A program made the position numbers and the translations under genes. A DNA stretch of 64,000 nt from Paraburkholderia silviterrae (GTDB lineage: Bacteria > Pseudomonadota > Gammaproteobacteria > Burkholderiales > Burkholderiaceae). The notes beneath the pieces were generated by a model that worked only from the letters and a program-made list of their open reading frames with translations, had not been told where the DNA came from and made no database searches. Shown piece after piece: positions 1 through 8,483 of the stretch. How positions within the stretch are numbered: the first letter of the stretch is position 1; every line of letters begins with the position of its first letter. The stretch is from the NCBI RefSeq assembly GCF_004353915.1, contig NZ_SMRP01000009.1, positions 228,036-292,035 of the forward strand. The letters are read 5' to 3'.

Positions 1-33
1 GAAGGCTCGCGCAAGAAAGGAAAAGAAATGGCA

Positions 34-64
34 CTGCGGCGGCGCTTTTCACGCGCCGCCGCAG
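34..64 (-). terminator. Stem-loop terminator after the taurine transporter operon
   Basis: A perfect 12-bp stem (34-45 pairing with 53-64) closes on a 7-nt loop. Read on the minus strand it lies about 37 bp after the tauC stop and is followed by a T-rich stretch (about 13-31). This fits intrinsic termination of the minus-strand tauABC operon. Confidence 0.6.
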
Positions 65-100
65 ACATCCTCCTGATCACTTCATTATTTCATTCGCCGA

Positions 101-1021
101 TTAAACCCTCCCCTTCCACGGCACCGCGACACGCTCGATATAGCGCATCAGCATGTCGAAGCACAGCGCGAAGAACCCGATCACAACGATGCCCATGATC
201 ACGACATCACTCGACAGGAACTCGGCGGCGTTGAGCACCATGAAGCCGAGGCCGCTCGTGGATGCCACCATCTCCGCGGCCACCAGCGTCGTCCAGCCCA
301 CGCCGATGCCAATGCGCATACCGGTGAAGATTTCCGGCAGCGCGGACTTCAGGATCACATGCCAGACCACCTGGGTGCGCGTGGCGCCCATCGAATACGC
401 CGCATGAATCTGCTCGATCGAGACCGAGCGCACGCCGGCGCGCGCGGCAATGGCGAGCGGCGCGAAGATCGCCAGGTAGATCAGCAGGATCTTCGAGAAC
501 TCGCCAATGCCGAACCAGATGATGATGAGCGGCAGATACGCGAGCGGCGGCAGCGGGCGATAGAACTCGATGGGTGGATCGAACACGCCGCGCGCGAAAC
601 GCGAGACGCCCATCATCACGCCCACCGGAATCGCGGTTACGCAGGCGAGCGCGAAAGCGCCGAACACGCGCAGCAAGCTGATGGCCGTATGCTCCGCCAG
701 CGTCGAATTCGCGAAGCCCTGGGTCGCGACAAAGATGAACTTGTTGTAGACCGCCTGCGGCGAAGGCAAGAAGAGCGGCTTGACCCAGTGCCAGTAGGTG
801 GCCGCGAACCAGAGGCCGAGCAGCGCGGCGATCGTCACGAGGCTCGTCAACGCGCTGCTGCCCTGGCCGGGCACGCCGAACGTGTCGCCTGGCCGCACAG
901 GGCGCTTGGCGAGCAGGCGGGGCCCGCGCCCAGGCTTGCGCGGCGGCTGATACGTGTCGCCCGAATGTGCCGGCTGGGCCGGCCGCGCGTGCATGATATG
1001 AAGCGATTTCAGACTAGCCAT
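101..1021 (-). CDS. tauC: Taurine ABC transporter permease TauC
   Basis: This 306-aa inner-membrane permease would form the channel of a taurine/sulfonate importer, feeding sulfur or carbon metabolism. Residues 1-55 are a Pro/Arg-rich cytoplasmic tail, longer than in E. coli TauC. About six membrane segments follow, and the EAA loop that contacts the ATPase is visible near residues 205-230 (AAYSMGATRTQVVWHVILKS). The ATG overlaps the end of tauB by 8 nt, and GAGGT sits 6 nt upstream, so translation is probably coupled. It is last in the tauA-tauB-tauC order. No tauD dioxygenase follows within the window. The family is clear, and the substrate rests on the neighbouring TauA. Confidence 0.9.
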   Translation of the reverse strand: MASLKSLHIMHARPAQPAHSGDTYQPPRKPGRGPRLLAKRPVRPGDTFGVPGQGSSALTSLVTIAALLGLWFAATYWHWVKPLFLPSPQAVYNKFIFVATQGFANSTLAEHTAISLLRVFGAFALACVTAIPVGVMMGVSRFARGVFDPPIEFYRPLPPLAYLPLIIIWFGIGEFSKILLIYLAIFAPLAIAARAGVRSVSIEQIHAAYSMGATRTQVVWHVILKSALPEIFTGMRIGIGVGWTTLVAAEMVASTSGLGFMVLNAAEFLSSDVVIMGIVVIGFFALCFDMLMRYIERVAVPWKGRV

Positions 1022-1829
1022 GAGAGACCTCAGCTTCGGCGTCGTGCATTCTCTCGTCGCCGTAAATGATGCTGAGCACGCGCTCGCGCATCTCGATGAA
1101 ATCGGGACTGGACTTGATCGCGCGCGCGTCGCGCGTGGCGAGAAAGCGCCGGTTGAAATCCAGTTCGTAGGTATGCGTGATGCGGCCCGGGCGCGGCGAC
1201 ATGACGATCAGCCGGCTCGCGAGGAACAGCGCCTCCTCCACGCTATGGGTGATGAAGAAGAACATCTTGTTGGTATCGCGCCAGACGTCGAGCAGCAGCT
1301 CCTGAATGGTCTCGCGCGTGAGCGCGTCGAGCGCGGCCATGGGCTCGTCCATCAGCAGCATGGCCGGATCGCAGGTGAGCGCGCGGGCAATGCCCACGCG
1401 CTGCTGCATGCCGCCCGAGAGCTGATAGATCATATGTTTCTGGAAGTCCTGCAAGCCCACGAGCGCGAGATTGCGCACCGCGATTTCGTGGCGCTTCGCC
1501 TTGCCCACGCCCTGCAGCTTCAAGCCGAACTCCACGTTGTCAATCACGTTTAGCCACGGCAGCAGCGCGTGCTTCTGGAACACGACGCCGCGGTCCGATC
1601 CGGGCCCCGCAATGGGTGCGCCGCCGAGCAGCAGCTGGCCTTCGCTCGGGGCGATGAAGCCCGCCATCAGCGAGAGCAGCGTGGTCTTGCCGCAGCCCGA
1701 GGCGCCCAGCGCCACGACGAAGTCACCGGAATGAATGGTCAGATTGATACGGTCGAGCGCATGCACGGTCTGCCCGCGGGCGCGGCCCGGGAACATCACG
1801 CTCACATCCTTGACGGTCATGGTTTCCAT
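1014..1829 (-). CDS. tauB: Taurine ABC transporter ATP-binding protein TauB
   Basis: This 271-aa cytoplasmic ATPase would energise the taurine importer. All nucleotide-binding motifs are intact: Walker A GASGCGKTT (about 43-51), Q-loop in GVVFQKHALLPW, signature LSGGMQQRVGIARAL, Walker B LLMDEP and the switch histidine in ITHSVEEAL. The start is supported by GAGGAAAG just upstream. It lies about 50 bp after tauA and overlaps tauC by 8 nt, as expected for one operon. A related aliphatic sulfonate ATPase (SsuB) would look similar, and the TauA-type binding protein favours taurine. Confidence 0.9.
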   Translation of the reverse strand: METMTVKDVSVMFPGRARGQTVHALDRINLTIHSGDFVVALGASGCGKTTLLSLMAGFIAPSEGQLLLGGAPIAGPGSDRGVVFQKHALLPWLNVIDNVEFGLKLQGVGKAKRHEIAVRNLALVGLQDFQKHMIYQLSGGMQQRVGIARALTCDPAMLLMDEPMAALDALTRETIQELLLDVWRDTNKMFFFITHSVEEALFLASRLIVMSPRPGRITHTYELDFNRRFLATRDARAIKSSPDFIEMRERVLSIIYGDERMHDAEAEVSHG

Positions 1830-1879
1830 GATCTTTCCTCATTGAAGCGCCGCCGCATGCGCGGCGGCCGGCGCCGGGT

Positions 1880-2938
1880 TTATCGGAGCTTCATGGCCGC
1901 TTCGGCATAGGCCGGCGTCACGAACTTCGCATAGTCGGTCAGCGTGTCGCCAATCTGCTTCTGGTTCTTCAGGAATGCAGAAGTATCCTTGAGCGCGAAC
2001 GCCGCGCGGCTCGTCGCGCCGCCGCCAAGCCATTGCGCCGAGGCCTGCTCCTCGATCGTCGGGAACGCGTAGAGCGAGAGCGAGGCCGGCACGTCGGCGG
2101 GCGTGCCGCCAATCATCTTCGCGATCGCCGCCGCCTGCGGCGAGCTTGCCGTCCATTGCGCCGTGTGTGCGCGATACTGGGCATCCGCGTCGGCAATCGC
2201 CCGCACGAACTTCGCCATGAAATCCTTGTGCTCCTCGCCCCACTTGCGATCCACCGCAATGCCGTCGAACGTGGGCTTGCCGAGCTTCGAAAGATCGCCC
2301 GAGGTGATGAGCACCTTGCCGCTCTTCTTCAGTTCCGCCAGCGCCGGATCCCACACGTAAGCGGCGTCGATATCGCCGCGGTCCCAGGCCGCAACGATCT
2401 GGTTGGGCTGCATGTTGAGGATCTTCACGTTCGACGGGTCGATGCCCCAATGCTGCAGTGCGAACATCGTGTGGTAGTGGGTGGTGGAGACGAACGGCAC
2501 GCCGATCGTCTTGCCCTTGAGGTCGGCCGGCTTCGCGATGCCCGAGCCGTCGCGCACGACCATGGCCTCGGCGTTGTTGATGTTGTCGAGAATCCAGAAC
2601 AGCTGCAGGTCGACGCCCTGGCTCACCGCGGCGGCCAGCGGGCTCGAGCCGATCACGCCGATCTTCACGTCGCCCGACGCCATTGCAGTGGCCACTTTCG
2701 CGCCCGATTCGAATTGCCGCCAGTGGATCTTGTAGCCCGTGGCCTTTTCGATGGAGCCGTCGGCGATGGCGACGACCCACGGGTCCACGATCTGCTGGTA
2801 GGCGATGGTCACTTCCTTGTCCTGCGCCTGGGCAGGCTGAACCACGGCACAGCCTAGCGCGGCAAGCGCGAGCGCCGTGGCGCAGCGCAGCGCGCGGGCT
2901 AACCGGTACGGCCATTTCTGCAATCTATCGCGGTTCAT
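1880..2938 (-). CDS. tauA: Taurine ABC transporter periplasmic binding protein TauA
   Basis: This 352-aa periplasmic binding protein captures the substrate for TauBC. The chosen ATG at 2938 has GGAG 7 nt upstream and gives a Sec signal peptide (basic MNRDRLQKWPYRLAR, hydrophobic core, cleavage after AQA near residue 38). A longer frame reaching 3052 would bury this signal and was rejected. The mature start (EVTIAYQQIVDPWVVAIADG), the segment ASGDVKIGVIGSSPLAAAVS and the LFWILDN stretch match the TauA family rather than SsuA. It is first gene of the operon and faces a divergent LysR gene across a 351-bp intergenic region that must hold both promoters. Confidence 0.88.
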   Translation of the reverse strand: MNRDRLQKWPYRLARALRCATALALAALGCAVVQPAQAQDKEVTIAYQQIVDPWVVAIADGSIEKATGYKIHWRQFESGAKVATAMASGDVKIGVIGSSPLAAAVSQGVDLQLFWILDNINNAEAMVVRDGSGIAKPADLKGKTIGVPFVSTTHYHTMFALQHWGIDPSNVKILNMQPNQIVAAWDRGDIDAAYVWDPALAELKKSGKVLITSGDLSKLGKPTFDGIAVDRKWGEEHKDFMAKFVRAIADADAQYRAHTAQWTASSPQAAAIAKMIGGTPADVPASLSLYAFPTIEEQASAQWLGGGATSRAAFALKDTSAFLKNQKQIGDTLTDYAKFVTPAYAEAAMKLR

Positions 2939-3289
2939 GAGCGGTCTCCAGATCCGTGGCGCCGTGTTCGTGTCTGTGCACGCCGATCGTGCATCGTCAG
3001 ATGGATTCTTTCGAATCGCCAGGCACGGCGTGAAACGAGTATCGACATACAAAAATCGGGCGCGTTAGTACCAGACGGAGACGATCGTTGAGTCCACGCC
3101 TGCCCCGCTCGCAGGCGCTTTTCGTGTGCACATTCGGCGGCCGTCGCGCCTGGGCGGGCCCGAGCCGACTGTGCATCTGCCGATTGTTTCTGCGGGCGAA
3201 CAATCCCCGTCGCCAGTGATAAAAAATCAGGGGCGCGCGGTGCTATCATCGGCATCATTTTCGCGGTTTGGACGGCAGGAAACGCTCAC
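2939..3289. promoter_or_regulatory. Divergent control region between tauA and a LysR gene
   Basis: This 351-bp gap has no credible gene. The tauA ribosome site lies at its left edge. Close to the LysR start there is an AT-rich patch (GATAAAAAATCAG, about 3218-3231) and a GCTATCATC box near 3241 that could serve as a -10. No convincing dyad was found. The arrangement suggests shared control, but the regulator's ligand is unknown. Confidence 0.35.
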
Positions 3290-4231
3290 ATGGATACGCA
3301 GAAAGTCGAGGCGCTCTGGATGCATCTGCACTGGCTGAACGTGCTCGCGGCCCAGGGCAGCTACACGGCGGCCGCGGCGCGCCTTGGCGTGAGCAAGGCT
3401 GCCATGAGCCAGCGCATTGCCGAGCTGGAGCGCGTGGCCGGCGTCGCGCTCGTGCAGCGCACCACGCGCAGCGTGCGCTTCACCGAAGCCGGGCAACGGC
3501 TGGTGGAAGAAACGCGCGAGGAATTCGAGCGCATCGCGGCAAGTTTCGCGAGCGTGCGCGAGCTGGCCGAGGTCCCGCGCGGCACCGTGCGCGTCACGGC
3601 GCCCGTCGCCTTCGCACGCCAGCAGCTCGTGCCGCGTCTCGCGCAATTCGCGCGCGCGAACCCCGAGGTGCGCGTGCAGCTGGAACTATCGGACCGGCTC
3701 ACCTCGATCGCGAGCGAAGGCTTCGACCTCGCGATCCGCCACAGCGCGCAAGTGCCGGAAACGCATGTGGCGTGGAAGCTTTGCGACATCCACTCAGTGA
3801 TTGCCGCCACACCCACGTATCTGAAGAAGCGCGGCATGCCGAAAACACCGGCCGATCTCGCGGCGCACGACTGCCTCTACTACCCGCGCACGACGGGCTC
3901 TGGCGTGTGGTCGTTCGAGAAAGCCGGCCGCCGCACTGGGCAGCCGCGCGTGAGCGTGACCGTGAACGGCCCGCTCGCGGCCAACAACAGTGAGGCGTTG
4001 CGCGACGCCGCGCTCGAGCATCTCGGCATCGCGCTGTTGCCGGACTTCACCGCCCATTCGGCGTTGCAGGCGCGCAAGCTCGTCGTGCTGATGACCGACT
4101 GGCGGCCAGTGGGCACCTTCGCCTCGCAGCTGTACGTGGTGCGCCCGTATGGGGTGCACGTTCCGCGCGCGGTCGCGCGCTTCATCGAATTCCTGCGCGA
4201 GTCGTTCGAGGGCGGCTTCCAGCTCGAATGA
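3290..4231 (+). CDS. LysR-family transcriptional regulator
   Basis: This 313-aa DNA-binding regulator has an N-terminal winged helix-turn-helix at about residues 15-75 (QGSYTAAAARLGVSKAAMSQRIAELE) and a periplasmic-binding-like effector domain from about residue 100. It belongs to the branch with the TRSVRFTEAGQRL wing, many of which act on adjacent divergent genes. An AGGAAA sequence lies about 10 nt before the ATG. It is divergent from tauA, so it may respond to sulfonate or sulfur status, but it is not close to CysB or Cbl in motif and its target is only inferred from position. Confidence 0.85.
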   Translation: MDTQKVEALWMHLHWLNVLAAQGSYTAAAARLGVSKAAMSQRIAELERVAGVALVQRTTRSVRFTEAGQRLVEETREEFERIAASFASVRELAEVPRGTVRVTAPVAFARQQLVPRLAQFARANPEVRVQLELSDRLTSIASEGFDLAIRHSAQVPETHVAWKLCDIHSVIAATPTYLKKRGMPKTPADLAAHDCLYYPRTTGSGVWSFEKAGRRTGQPRVSVTVNGPLAANNSEALRDAALEHLGIALLPDFTAHSALQARKLVVLMTDWRPVGTFASQLYVVRPYGVHVPRAVARFIEFLRESFEGGFQLE

Positions 4232-4310
4232 GCGTGGCCGTCTCTGCGCCTGTGCGCGCGATAACGCTTCGCATGCCTTGATAATTCACCGGCTTGCCAA
4301 ACAGTGACGC

Positions 4311-4967
4311 TCAAGGCGCGGCAGCGGCAATCAGCCAGCGCCCGAACCAGTCCACCGCGAGGAGCGTCACTTGTTCGAGCGTCCCCGGCTCCTCGAAGAG
4401 ATGGGTCGCGCCAGGCACGATCTCGATGCAATGCTCGCAGGTCATGTGTCCGGCGGCCTTGCGGTTCAAGCCGATAACCGTCTCGTCCAGCCCGCCGACG
4501 ATCAGCAACGTTGGCGCCGCGACGCAAGCGAGCGAGGGTCCCGCAAGATCCGGCCGCCCGCCTCTCGACACGATGGCGCCCACGCCACGCGCCTGCGCCC
4601 CAGCAACGAGCGCGGCCGCGGCGCCCGTGCTCGCACCGAAGAGTCCTGCCGGCAGCGCCGCGAGGTCCGGCCGTGCCGCGAGCCACGCCAGCGTGCCGCC
4701 CAGGCGGCGCGCTAGCAGCGCGATGTCGAAACGATACGCGGCGCCAATGCTGTCGTGCCGCTGCTCATCAGGCGTCAGCAGATCGAACAGCAGCGTTGCG
4801 AAGCCGGCGCGATGCAGGCCCGACGCCACTTGCCGGTTGCGCGGACTGAACCGGCTGCTGCCGCTGCCGTGGGCGAACACGACCACGGCCCGGGCCGGGT
4901 CGGGGATCTCGAGCGTTCCGCCAAGCGTCACGTCGTCGACTCGAATCTCCACCTGCAACGTTTGCAT
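4311..4967 (-). CDS. Alpha/beta hydrolase (dienelactone-hydrolase-like)
   Basis: This 218-aa cytoplasmic hydrolase of unknown substrate starts at the ATG preceded by a strong GGAGGGAG site. A longer frame to 5387 runs through the neighbouring gene and was rejected. The oxyanion segment FAHGSGSSRFSPRN, nucleophile elbow GASTG, acidic residue in GGLDETV and catalytic His in GATHLFEEPG are all present in order. Such proteins occur in Burkholderiaceae beside stress or phosphoribosyltransferase genes, but here the only neighbour is the membrane protein upstream, 50 bp away on the same strand, suggesting a two-gene unit. Hydrolase activity is likely, the substrate unknown. Confidence 0.8.
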   Translation of the reverse strand: MQTLQVEIRVDDVTLGGTLEIPDPARAVVVFAHGSGSSRFSPRNRQVASGLHRAGFATLLFDLLTPDEQRHDSIGAAYRFDIALLARRLGGTLAWLAARPDLAALPAGLFGASTGAAAALVAGAQARGVGAIVSRGGRPDLAGPSLACVAAPTLLIVGGLDETVIGLNRKAAGHMTCEHCIEIVPGATHLFEEPGTLEQVTLLAVDWFGRWLIAAAAP

Positions 4968-5017
4968 ATCTCCCTCCACAGGCCGATGCCGCGCAGCCCT
5001 TCCTGCGAAGGGGCGCG

Positions 5018-5806
5018 TCACACTGCCGACGTACGCCGCGCCGCGCGTTGCGGAATCAGCATGATGCAAGCGAGCATGAACGCGAACAAGATGCCCGAGG
5101 CGTAGAAGCGGCTGAACTCCAGACCGCCCTGTGCGAGCGGCTTGTCGAGCAGGTCGCCAAGCGTTGCGCCAAGCGGGCGCGTCAGCACGAATGCGGCCCA
5201 GAACAGCGCCGTGCGCGACGCGCGGCGCGACAGCCAGAGCAAGCCCACCACCACGAGCCCCGCCCCGAAGATCGCTGCGCCCATTTCGTAGCCGAGCCCA
5301 AGGCCGCCCCGATCTTCGCCGGCAACCCAGTCGCCGAGCGCGGTTCCCAGCGTCTGCGAGAACAGAATCGTCGTCCAGTAAAACCACTCTACGCGTACGG
5401 TCGCGACGCTCTCGATCGAAACCGTCCCTTCCACGCGGTACCAGATGGCGAGGCTGGCGGCGAGCAGAACGACGATGATGGCAACACCGCCCGGATAGCC
5501 GAGCCCGAGCGAGCGGTCGCAGAAGTCGGCCAGCGTCGTGCCCAAGGTGGTCGTGGCAACGATCGTGGCCCAGTACAGGTATGCATGGAATTGCCGCGCG
5601 CGAACCTGGGCCGCGACCAGCACGACGAAAGCGGCGAGGAAGATCAGCGTGCCGACGAGATAACCGAGGTTCAACGACATCGTGACCCAGTCGCCCCCGG
5701 TCTCGCCGAGCGTGGTTGCGGCAATTTTTACGATCCAGAACCCGAGTGTCAGCTCGGGAACCTTGCTAAGCGCGTGGTCTACTGCATTCCTGGCATTGGA
5801 ATTCAT
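5018..5806 (-). CDS. Four-repeat integral membrane protein (COG4705 type)
   Basis: This 262-aa polytopic inner-membrane protein contains four copies of a transmembrane unit, each with an aromatic-Trp lead, an LG-T/A pair and an acidic residue: TTLGETGGDW, TTLGTTLADF, QTLGTALGDW and RPLGATLGDL. The first three are followed by a GLGY-like motif. Evenly spaced acidic residues inside membrane repeats suggest a cation pathway, which is inference only. The ATG at 5806 has AGGAG 7 nt upstream. It matches the uncharacterised membrane-anchored COG4705 family as I recall it. It is co-oriented with the hydrolase downstream. I cannot name a transported ion. Confidence 0.75.
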   Translation of the reverse strand: MNSNARNAVDHALSKVPELTLGFWIVKIAATTLGETGGDWVTMSLNLGYLVGTLIFLAAFVVLVAAQVRARQFHAYLYWATIVATTTLGTTLADFCDRSLGLGYPGGVAIIVVLLAASLAIWYRVEGTVSIESVATVRVEWFYWTTILFSQTLGTALGDWVAGEDRGGLGLGYEMGAAIFGAGLVVVGLLWLSRRASRTALFWAAFVLTRPLGATLGDLLDKPLAQGGLEFSRFYASGILFAFMLACIMLIPQRAARRTSAV

Positions 5807-5948
5807 TGGCAATCTCCTGAGTGAACGCACTCTGAATGAAAACCTTACGATTCTATTCAGCCCAGGCTTAACCCTGGCTTAACGCTCATCAGATGAATGC
5901 CATCAGCCCTGAAAGCGGGGCCGCATCCGCCTTGAACGAATGCGGCCG

Positions 5949-6671
5949 CTAGCGAGCACAACCAAGTTGCCCGGCGAGTTGCAGCAGATCGTCCACAACG
6001 AAATCCCATGCCTGCTCGGCTTTGAGATCCGTCGTCTGGCGCGCGCCGTGTTCGGTGGTGCGCGCGACGAATGCCGTCGACAAGCCGAGCCGGCGCGCGG
6101 CGGCAAGATCGCCGTTATGGGCCGCAACAAGGCACAGTTCGGCCGGCGCGAGCCCGAGAATGTCCACCGTCTCGCTGTAGACCTGCGGCGACGGCTTATA
6201 AGCGCGTACCACCTCGGCGCCAAGGATCGCGTCCCATGGCAAGTCGGCGCGTTTGGCGATATCCACCATCAGTCGAATATTGCCGTTCGACAGCGGCGCG
6301 ATGATAAAGCGCTGCTTCAGGCGATAAAGCGCCTCCACGGCATCCGGCCAGGGGTCCAGGCGATGCCAGGCCAGATTGAGCGCATCGACCTGCGCATCGG
6401 GAATCCCGGTGACCCCAAGCCGGTTCAGGACTTTGACGAGATTCTCGCGGTGCAGCACGTCGAGCCGCACGTACGGCCTGCGGCCGCTACGCACTTCTTC
6501 CATGGCGGGCGAGTATTCGCGCCGCCACGCATCCGCGAATTCGAAGGGGTCGAGGCCCGGCGCGTGCCGGCTCAGAAACGGTTCGACCTCTCGTGCGACG
6601 CCGCTTCGCCAGTCGACGATCGTCCCGAAGACGTCGAACACGAGGGCCTTGATTCCGGTTGGGTTCGCCAT
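5949..6671 (-). CDS. Haloacid dehalogenase, type II (HAD superfamily)
   Basis: This 240-aa cytoplasmic hydrolase resembles L-2-haloacid dehalogenase, which replaces halide by hydroxyl at C2 with inversion. The nucleophile Asp lies in VFDVFGTIVDWRSG (about residues 9-22), motif II Ser in LSNGNIRLM, motif III Lys in YKPSPQVYSE, and the terminal acidic motif in VAAHNGDLAAARR. Length and spacing are normal for the type II family. Many such genes in soil bacteria act on other small substrates or are phosphatases, so dehalogenation is not proven. It is divergent from zwf with about 150 bp between. Confidence 0.8.
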   Translation of the reverse strand: MANPTGIKALVFDVFGTIVDWRSGVAREVEPFLSRHAPGLDPFEFADAWRREYSPAMEEVRSGRRPYVRLDVLHRENLVKVLNRLGVTGIPDAQVDALNLAWHRLDPWPDAVEALYRLKQRFIIAPLSNGNIRLMVDIAKRADLPWDAILGAEVVRAYKPSPQVYSETVDILGLAPAELCLVAAHNGDLAAARRLGLSTAFVARTTEHGARQTTDLKAEQAWDFVVDDLLQLAGQLGCAR

Positions 6672-6824
6672 GTGTGAGAGATATTACAAAACGCCTTCAT
6701 TGAATGCGCGCCAGCGCGTGGCAACGGCCCTGCTTCGCCGGATTGAACTGCGAGCTCGCAAATTGAGTCATTCAAGGTATCGCTCTTGCTACCCGGAGTG
6801 ATTCCGTTCCACCAAAGCGAAATC

Positions 6825-8426
6825 ATGTCGACGACTCAGCCCACCAGCCAATCCCCCAGCACGCCGGCCAACGCCAGGCTGGCCTCGCATCCGCACGGCG
6901 CGCCCGCCTCGGCGGCCGGCAATCATCCGGCGCCGCCCTGCACGCTCGTGATCTTCGGCGCGGGCGGCGACCTCACCAAACGCCTGCTGATGCCGGCACT
7001 GTACAACCTTGCCGTCGATGGCCTGCTCGACAATGGCATGAAGATCATCGGCGTCAATCACGGCGAGCGCGAGACCGGGCAATGGCGCGAGGATTTGCAC
7101 GACGCGCTGCAGAAGTTTGCGGCCGACAAGGCCAGCACCTTCCACGCCGGCACGCTCGACGATAACGCGTGGAACTGGATCGCGCAGCGGCTGCACTATA
7201 TGGCGGGCGAATTCGAGGACGACGACGCCTACCAGCGCCTCGCCCAGCAACTCGGCGGCAACGCGCAAGGCAACGTGGTGTTCTATCTCGCGGTGGGCGC
7301 GCGCTTCTTCAAGCCGATCGTCGAGCGTCTGGGCAAGGCCGGCCTGCTGAGGCAGGACGCCAGTGGCGGCGGCCCGTTCCGCCGTGTCGTAATCGAAAAA
7401 CCATTTGGCGCCGATCTCGCCTCGGCGCGCGATCTGAACCAGCACATCCTGAGCTTCGCCAACGAATCGCAGATTTATCGCATCGACCATTTTCTCGGCA
7501 AGGACACGGTGCAAAGCATTCTCGCCATACGTTTCGCCAACGCGATGTTCGAGCCCATCTGGCGCCGCGAGTATATCGACAGCATTCAGATCACGGCTTC
7601 GGAAGTGATCGGCGTGGAAGGCCGCGGGCGCTTCTATGAGCAGACCGGCGCGTTCCGCGACATGGTGCCGAACCATCTGTTCCAGTTGCTCTGCATGGTG
7701 GCGATGGAGCCGCCCAACTCGTTCGACGCCGAAGCGGTGCGCAACAAGAAGGCCGAGGTCTTCGATGCGATCAAGCCGCTCACACCCGCGGACGTGGTGT
7801 TCGGGCAATACAGCACGGGGCCGGCGGGCGTGGCCTACCGCGACGAGCCCGATGTCGCGAAGGACAGCCAGACGCCAACGTATGCCGCCGCCCGCGTGCA
7901 GATTGACAACTGGCGCTGGGCGGGCGTGCCGTTCTATTTGCGCACCGGCAAGCGGCTGGCCGCGCGGCACACGGAGATCTCGGTGCAGCTCAGGCGCGTG
8001 CCGTTTCGTCTGTTTCGCGACACGCCCGTCGACGCGCTGACGCCCAACGTGCTGACGCTGCGCATCGACCCCACGCACGGCACGAGCTTCGATTTCAACG
8101 TGAAGACGCCGGGGCCGGTCATGCAGATCGGCGCGGTGCATTCGTCGTTCGACTACGATGACTTCTTCACGGAGCACGCGAACATCGGCTACGAAACGCT
8201 GCTCTATGACTGCATGCTCGGCGACCAGACGCTCTTTCAGCGCGCCGACAGCATCGAAGCGGCATGGGCCGCGGTGGACGGCGTGCTGCATCCGCAAGAC
8301 CGCGCGGCGGTGCGCGTGCAGGATTACGCAGCGGGCAGCGAAGGCCCGGCCGAAGCCCAGGCGCTGCTCGCGCAGGACGGCCGCGCGTGGCGCGCGCTCA
8401 CGCCTGGCGAGCCCCCAAAGAGCTGA
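6825..8426 (+). CDS. zwf: Glucose-6-phosphate 1-dehydrogenase
   Basis: This 533-aa cytoplasmic enzyme oxidises glucose 6-phosphate to 6-phosphogluconolactone with NADP+, the entry to the Entner-Doudoroff and pentose phosphate routes. The Rossmann motif is IFGAGGDLTKRLLMPALYNLA-like and the catalytic His lies in RIDHFLGKDTVQ. The protein is about 40 residues longer than typical Zwf because of a Ser/Thr/Pro/Ala-rich N-terminus before the Rossmann fold. The ATG at 6825 was preferred to one at 6786, though neither has a strong Shine-Dalgarno. A ROK-type kinase follows 57 bp downstream, so glucose phosphorylation and oxidation may be co-expressed. Confidence 0.93.
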   Translation: MSTTQPTSQSPSTPANARLASHPHGAPASAAGNHPAPPCTLVIFGAGGDLTKRLLMPALYNLAVDGLLDNGMKIIGVNHGERETGQWREDLHDALQKFAADKASTFHAGTLDDNAWNWIAQRLHYMAGEFEDDDAYQRLAQQLGGNAQGNVVFYLAVGARFFKPIVERLGKAGLLRQDASGGGPFRRVVIEKPFGADLASARDLNQHILSFANESQIYRIDHFLGKDTVQSILAIRFANAMFEPIWRREYIDSIQITASEVIGVEGRGRFYEQTGAFRDMVPNHLFQLLCMVAMEPPNSFDAEAVRNKKAEVFDAIKPLTPADVVFGQYSTGPAGVAYRDEPDVAKDSQTPTYAAARVQIDNWRWAGVPFYLRTGKRLAARHTEISVQLRRVPFRLFRDTPVDALTPNVLTLRIDPTHGTSFDFNVKTPGPVMQIGAVHSSFDYDDFFTEHANIGYETLLYDCMLGDQTLFQRADSIEAAWAAVDGVLHPQDRAAVRVQDYAAGSEGPAEAQALLAQDGRAWRALTPGEPPKS

Positions 8427-8483
8427 ACTCACCGAACCAGCGCGAACAACATCGCACTGCATGCACGACCAACGGAGGATCGA

